Source: Cenococcum geophilum 1.58 (Eukaryota; Ascomycota; Dothideomycetes; Gloniales; Gloniaceae). From it: 64,000 bases of DNA. Shown in pieces: positions 59,869 to 64,000 of this stretch; the stretch's first letter is position 1, and the number at the start of each line of letters is the position of its first letter. The stretch is taken from contig KV748212.1 in assembly GCA_001692895.1 (NCBI GenBank), positions 1-64,000 of the forward strand. The letters run 5' to 3'. Position numbers and translations under genes: made by a program. The notes under the pieces are model-generated. The model searched no databases, was not told the DNA's origin, and worked only from the letters and a program-made list of their open reading frames with translations.

Positions 59869-60964
59869 ATGGCTTCCACGAACCAACAACAGGTGGCCCA
59901 GGCGACTTTATGGACGCCGAAAGGCTATCCTAGATTGGCGAAGTTCATGGGCCGCAACGACATCGCAATATTCCGGCGCTACAACGAGTTTAATATGCTG
60001 AACCTGCTTAGTCTGTAAGCGGAGATGGCAGCGCTCCGAGCGAAATTCTTCAATCAATGCAATGTCGACGATATATCAGGTCTGCCGTTTGAGAAATTTT
60101 CGGAAAACTTCGAGTCGCTGCGGGAGGCGGCGGCAGGGAGTAATGAAGAGCAGTATGTGATACTTCTTGAAATTAGGAATAAAATGAAGGAGTATAGTAT
60201 GGACCTTCGTGATTGAATGCTTCTGTAGTGTATCCGATAAGCTAATGCAACCAGATGAACTCCTACTCCAAGGTGGAATACATTCTCCCATTAGACGAAA
60301 CATTTCTAATTGGACTCTAGTCTCCCAAGTGTCAAAATTCAACAAGCCCTTGAAAGAGGACCTAAACTTCCTACAGGAATGGCTCCGAGATGCCAAAGGT
60401 GGTTCCGACTTCCTTACGAAGAATAACAACGTCGAATCGCTCCTCTACGAACCAGAATACAAACACGACCTCATCACGCTGAGCCAGCTCAGCGGCCGAA
60501 GTCCGGAGCAGGATCCCTTCTTCCGTCTCCTGGGCAAGAAAGTCCTCCGTTGGTATCATTTCTGCATCGGCCAGCACCGCAGAAATCGCTCCCGCATCGT
60601 GGATGAGGAGAGTAACATAGTGGACTACAGCGAATCGACGGTACAGCGAGCTGCTAATATTGTGGCTACGGTGCTGAGCAGTGTCCTACCGTTGGTTGCC
60701 ATCCTGGTGCTCGATCGCTTCAAGGATACACGCACGAGGATACACATTTCTGTGGGCATCACGGCTGTTTTCGCATTCATTCTGGCGCTCTTTACGGATG
60801 CGAGGCGGGTGGAGATTTTTGCGGCTACCGCTACGTACGTCACCGCTGCTAAGTCCTGTTTTGCTACGGAAGACGTAAGCTTGAAATGTAGGCTGACTTC
60901 TGAAACTAGATTTGCCGCGGTCGAGGTCGTCTTCATTGGGAGTGTGACGGGGGGGAAAGATTAG
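59869..60964 (+). pseudogene. DUF6594-type two-transmembrane gene with one premature stop
   Basis: Three exons, 59869-60208, 60321-60834 and 60910-60964, total 303 codons. Intron 1 (60209-60320) has a GTGATT donor, CTAAT branch and TCTAG acceptor; intron 2 (60835-60909) has GTACGT, GCTGAC and ACTAG. The product has the DUF6594 layout: GYPRLAKFMGRNDIAIFRRYNEFNMLNLL (residues about 20-48), a central helical part, KPLKEDLNFLQEWL, then two C-terminal transmembrane helices (SSVLPLVAILVL; HISVGITAVFAFILAL) and the family end ARRVEIFAATATFAAVEVVFIGS. Codon 50 is TAA (60016-60018) within NLLSL-stop-AEMAALRAKFF, exactly where a glutamine is expected from the family. CAA to TAA is a RIP-type C-to-T change, and everything else is in frame. 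The family is fungal, membrane-associated and of unknown role, sometimes near incompatibility-type genes (recalled, not shown here). It is therefore a recent pseudogene, or a site worth re-checking for a base-call or read-through. Confidence 0.8.
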
Positions 60965-61335
60965 GGCTGGCGAACGATATGATACCCATTTTCGATAACG
61001 TTTAGATACCTTCAAAGTTGTTGATAGAAGAAGCACCGCTTCGAATTTCATCAGATCCCACAAGGTAAAGTCAAGTTTTGAGCCCTATCTCGTGCAAGCC
61101 ATGAGCTATGAGTTATTGTCATCATCATTGAAATCCTCATAGTAGAAGGGATTGTTAGAAGAGTACTTGTTCAATAATGAGGTCTCTACTCCTCAACGGT
61201 GTCTCTATCGTCCGGAGGCCTCCAAGAAACCGATCTTACGAATTTGAGGTTTAATCCACGATCTCGCAGCTAGGTGATGTCTTGATAGCTCGGAACGGGT
61301 CCAATGCATGCCAGTGGCCCTTACCCCGGAGGGCT
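60965..61335. other. Noncoding DNA downstream of the DUF6594-like gene
   Basis: Normal composition, with no gene seen. It is likely to include the 3' UTR of the plus-strand gene. Confidence 0.45.
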
Positions 61336-61680
61336 CTACACCGGAGGCCTAATTCTGGACTCGCGCTGCGTAAAGTTTCGATAGCCCGGACTGCCCCAGA
61401 AAATCCATGTCACTGATCTCTGAAAATAGTGCCCTGATTTGTGCATCTCGTTGAAATGACAGTGATTGTAACGTTGAGCCAGTGTCGAGAATCCTGCACT
61501 GAGCGATGTTGAAAGACGCTTTCCCTCTTCGGGTCTAGCTCTGGTCCTCAACAGGGACTTTAATATTCGTTTGCTGACTAACATCTTCATCACTTCTCCC
61601 ATTAAGATGCCCCAGTATCTTGTCAGGCTAGCCCAGATGCATGAGAGCTTTCGTAGGGCTAAGCTAAACGCTCTTGCCAA
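61336..61680 (-). CDS. Unrecognised ORF, possibly a truncated gene
   Basis: The minus strand is open for about 114 codons with normal composition. There is no ATG at its upstream end (the frame begins with TTG after a TAG), and the first internal ATGs are at MGEVMKM. The peptide (ALRKLSCIWASLTRYWGILM, then an RTRARPEEGKRL stretch) has no family I recognise. The upstream limit coincides with a transposon-end fragment at about 61686, so this may be the remaining 3' part of a gene interrupted or deleted there. A chance ORF is equally possible. Confidence 0.3.
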   Translation of the reverse strand: MARAFSLALRKLSCIWASLTRYWGILMGEVMKMLVSKRILKSLLRTRARPEEGKRLSTSLSAGFSTLAQRYNHCHFNEMHKSGHYFQRSVTWIFWGSPGYRNFTQRESRIRPPV

Positions 61681-61685
61681 ACTAG

Positions 61686-61731
61686 TGGTTGTTAAGATAT
61701 TAAGGTGTAAATTTTCTAATTTTTAGTAGGT
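61686..61731. mobile_element. Fragment related to the 6.0-kb MITE end
   Basis: About 46 bp (TGGTTGTTAAGATATTAAGG... to TTTTTAGTAGG) match the subterminal sequence of the right arm of the MITE at 6033-6419. The sequence just outside differs and has its own direct repeat TGGCGATT (near 61739 and 61756), so it is a related, not identical, element end. It marks the switch from gene island to RIP-type DNA. Confidence 0.5.
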
Positions 61732-61809
61732 TTTAGAGTGGCGATTGACCTGTCCTGGCGATTAGGATGTCCACTACCGGTCTAAACGACCGGGTAGTTA
61801 AGGCGCAGC

Positions 61810-64000
61810 TACGACGGCCACGGGTATATATTACTAATAAGCTTAAAAATTTTCTAAAGAATATAGCTCTAGGTAAAATAGTATACACTTTATATACAAA
61901 GGAGTATTAGATTTAACCCCTACTTTATAGTAAGATAGGTATAAAGCCTAGTATAGGCGATAGCCTTTTTAAAATAGATACTTTATAGGGAACTACCAGA
62001 TAGATTATAGAGATATTATAGGGAGGTGGCGATCTTAAGGATCTTATAAGATACTTTAATTATTATAGGTTACTCTAGTTTAAGTAATATATAGAGAGTA
62101 TACTATAATACCTTAAACGTTATATTAAAGAATTCCCTACCCTTTACTAGCTACTATATGCAATAGTTTAATATATAGTGGCAACTATGCATAAATAACT
62201 ACTATAGCGCGCGATACTGCTTATAAGTATTTTAGGGAAGCTTTAGGACCTACCTAATAATAATATAGAGGACGAAAGTAACCCTAATCTGTTAAATATC
62301 CTATTAGGCCTAAGGAATTTACTAAGGGTATTCTTAGGTAGGTAGGCTAAAGTCCTAATATAAAACTTAGAATATAATTATATAATTAATCTAAAAAGGG
62401 GTAAATAGCCGCTAAACCTTTCTATTTATAACCTCTTTTATAAAGAGTTTAAGATCCTATAGAAGTATCTTAATAGCTTACTAGAAAAGGAATAGATTTA
62501 GCCTAATAAGTTACTAGCAGGCGCGCCAATCCTCTTTATTTTAAAACTAAATAGAACTATAAGGTTATATATAGACTATCGCAGTCTTAATAAGATTATA
62601 ATTAAAAACTATTACCTATTACTACTGGTTAGTAAAATGCTGGATTAATAATTTAGGGCGAAGATCTTTATAAAGCTAGATTTATAAGACGCCTATTATA
62701 GGCTCTATATTAAAGAAGGGGATAAGTAAAAGACCGCTTTTAAGACGTAATACGGCTACTTTAAATATCTAATAATACCTTTTAGGCTAGCTAATGCGCC
62801 TCTAATATTCTAATTATATATTTATAGAGCCTTAGGAGGACTAGTTAACAGTATATATATTATTTATTTAGATAATATCCTAATATATTTAAAAAAAAAA
62901 AATAAGAATTTGTACAAGTAACGCGCCTATAAAGTACTAAATGTTTAGATAATTAGGGCCTCTATACTAAAGCGCTAAAGTATATCTTTAATACTAAGTA
63001 GGTTAAGTTCCTAGGTTATATTATAACGCCTATAAGCGTAGTTATAGACCTAGTATAGGTATAGACAATTTAAGAGTAGCCAGAGCTAGAAAGCTATTAG
63101 GATATTTAAGTACTTCTAGGCTTTGCTAATTTCTATAAGCGCTTTATTTATAACTACTTAGATATTACCTAATACCTATTTAACTATATTATAAAAGCTT
63201 CTTAAGACCTAACCTAGGAAGTAAAAAGCTTAAAGGTAAAAAGAAAGAAAACTAAAAAGGGACTAACTAAATAATATAAACTATAGTTATAGCCTAAGAA
63301 GGTTTAGGAGGCCTTTTAAAAACTACTTATAAAATCTATAGAAGCTTTAATACTACGGCATTTTAACCTATATTAGCTATTAATAATAATTACTAATATA
63401 TTAAATTTTACCCTTATTAGTATCCTACTATAACCTAATAGGGATTTAGACGCTATTTAGCTCTACTAGAGACTAGTAGCATTTTATAATAGAAAATTCT
63501 AAGGACCTAAAGTTAGGTATTATACCCACGATAAGAAACTGCTAGCTATAGTTAACTGCTTTAAATAGTAGCGACACTACTTAAGTACGCGAGCTATACT
63601 ACTTATATACTCTTAGATTACTATAATTTATACTACTTTATAACTATAAAGGAGCTTATACCTTAATAAGCTAGATAGGTAGAGGAGCTTATATAATTTA
63701 ATTTTAAGATTAAATATAAGCTGGGGGGAAATAACCCTACTAGTAAACCGTTATAATGGCTAAACTATACTAAAGGCTTTAAAACGGGAGAATAAAAATA
63801 GATAATAGATATCTTACTCCCTATATTATAGAATAAGCTTTAGGTATTAAATGCTTAAGTACTTATAGCTTTATATACTAATCTTAGGTAGTATAAACTT
63901 TATTAGCTTTTATTAACGTTTTAGCTAGTACCTAGTCCGTTCTTATTAAAGGTCTAAATATACTTAGATAGGATATCTCTAATATAAGTTTAGAACCTAG
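61810..64000 (+). mobile_element. Ty3/Gypsy pol remnant, family F, fossil, runs off window
   Basis: The plus strand shows a degraded Gypsy polyprotein. Gag-like sequence (about 61.85-62.2 kb) is followed by a reverse transcriptase with its N-terminal ...ILFILKLNRTIRLYIDYRSL block (about 62.53-62.6 kb) and a YLDNILIYL block (about 62.86-62.89 kb). RNase H-like sequence extends to about 63.75 kb. The element is unlike families A-D in sequence. No 5' LTR is recognised and the 3' end lies beyond the window. Many stops are present. Confidence 0.75.

Noticed and set aside
60015-60079. GTAAGC...CAG considered as an intron removing the TAA in the DUF6594-like gene.
   Set aside because: It would shift the frame into an immediate stop and delete the conserved AEMAALRAKFF segment that reads on in the original frame.

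Overview
The window looks like nuclear DNA of a filamentous ascomycete (Pezizomycotina). Most of it is AT-rich, TpA-rich, stop-riddled repeat DNA of the kind left by repeat-induced point mutation (RIP). Two islands of normal composition, about 45.4-49.0 kb and 57.7-61.7 kb, carry compact genes with typical short fungal introns. No rRNA, tRNA or CRISPR array was recognised.

Left arm (1-3.4 kb): an open, unmutated LINE endonuclease reading frame on the minus strand leaves the window at base 1. It abuts, head to head, a RIP-degraded Tad1-like LINE reverse transcriptase on the plus strand. A short 12-bp tandem array follows.

3.4-32.9 kb is one large nest. A minus-strand Copia-type LTR element (3414-32908, TSD CTTAC) has been split by a foldback MITE (6033-6419), a piggyBac element (TTAA-bounded, 6710-8938), a Gypsy element (9948-18212, TSD TTATT, itself carrying a TA-flanked MITE at 15719-16092) and a second Gypsy element (19020-31660, TSD AACAG). 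That second Gypsy contains a third one in opposite orientation (25148-31338, TSD GCATC). The LTR pairs and target-site duplications let the order be read as at least three layers.

32.9-45.0 kb holds a gag-like remnant and the gag/protease end of a minus-strand Gypsy. The latter was split by a second copy (36677-44648, TSD CTACT) of the family seen at 9948-18212, now inverted. All LTR elements are fossils, structurally recognisable but heavily degraded.

Gene island 1 has a probable solo LTR (45665-45921) and one intact intronless gene (46766-47806) for a two-transmembrane fungal protein that looks like the DUF6601 family. From 49.3 to 57.1 kb come another degraded Gypsy (49319-55298), a decayed tandem-repeat tract (55.3-56.0 kb), and the 3' end of a related plus-strand Gypsy whose LTR is nearly unmutated.

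Gene island 2 is the most interesting host part. A divergent locus has start codons only 92 bp apart. On the minus strand is a membrane-anchored helical protein (59081-59776, three exons) that meets, through a TGATG stop/start overlap, a retropepsin-like aspartic protease gene (58306-59081, two exons). On the plus strand is a DUF6594-type two-transmembrane gene (59869-60964, three exons) whose only visible lesion is one Gln-to-stop codon of the RIP type (CAA to TAA). An unplaced ORF is cut off at 61.68 kb by a transposon-end fragment related to the 6.0-kb MITE. The window ends in another degraded plus-strand Gypsy pol.
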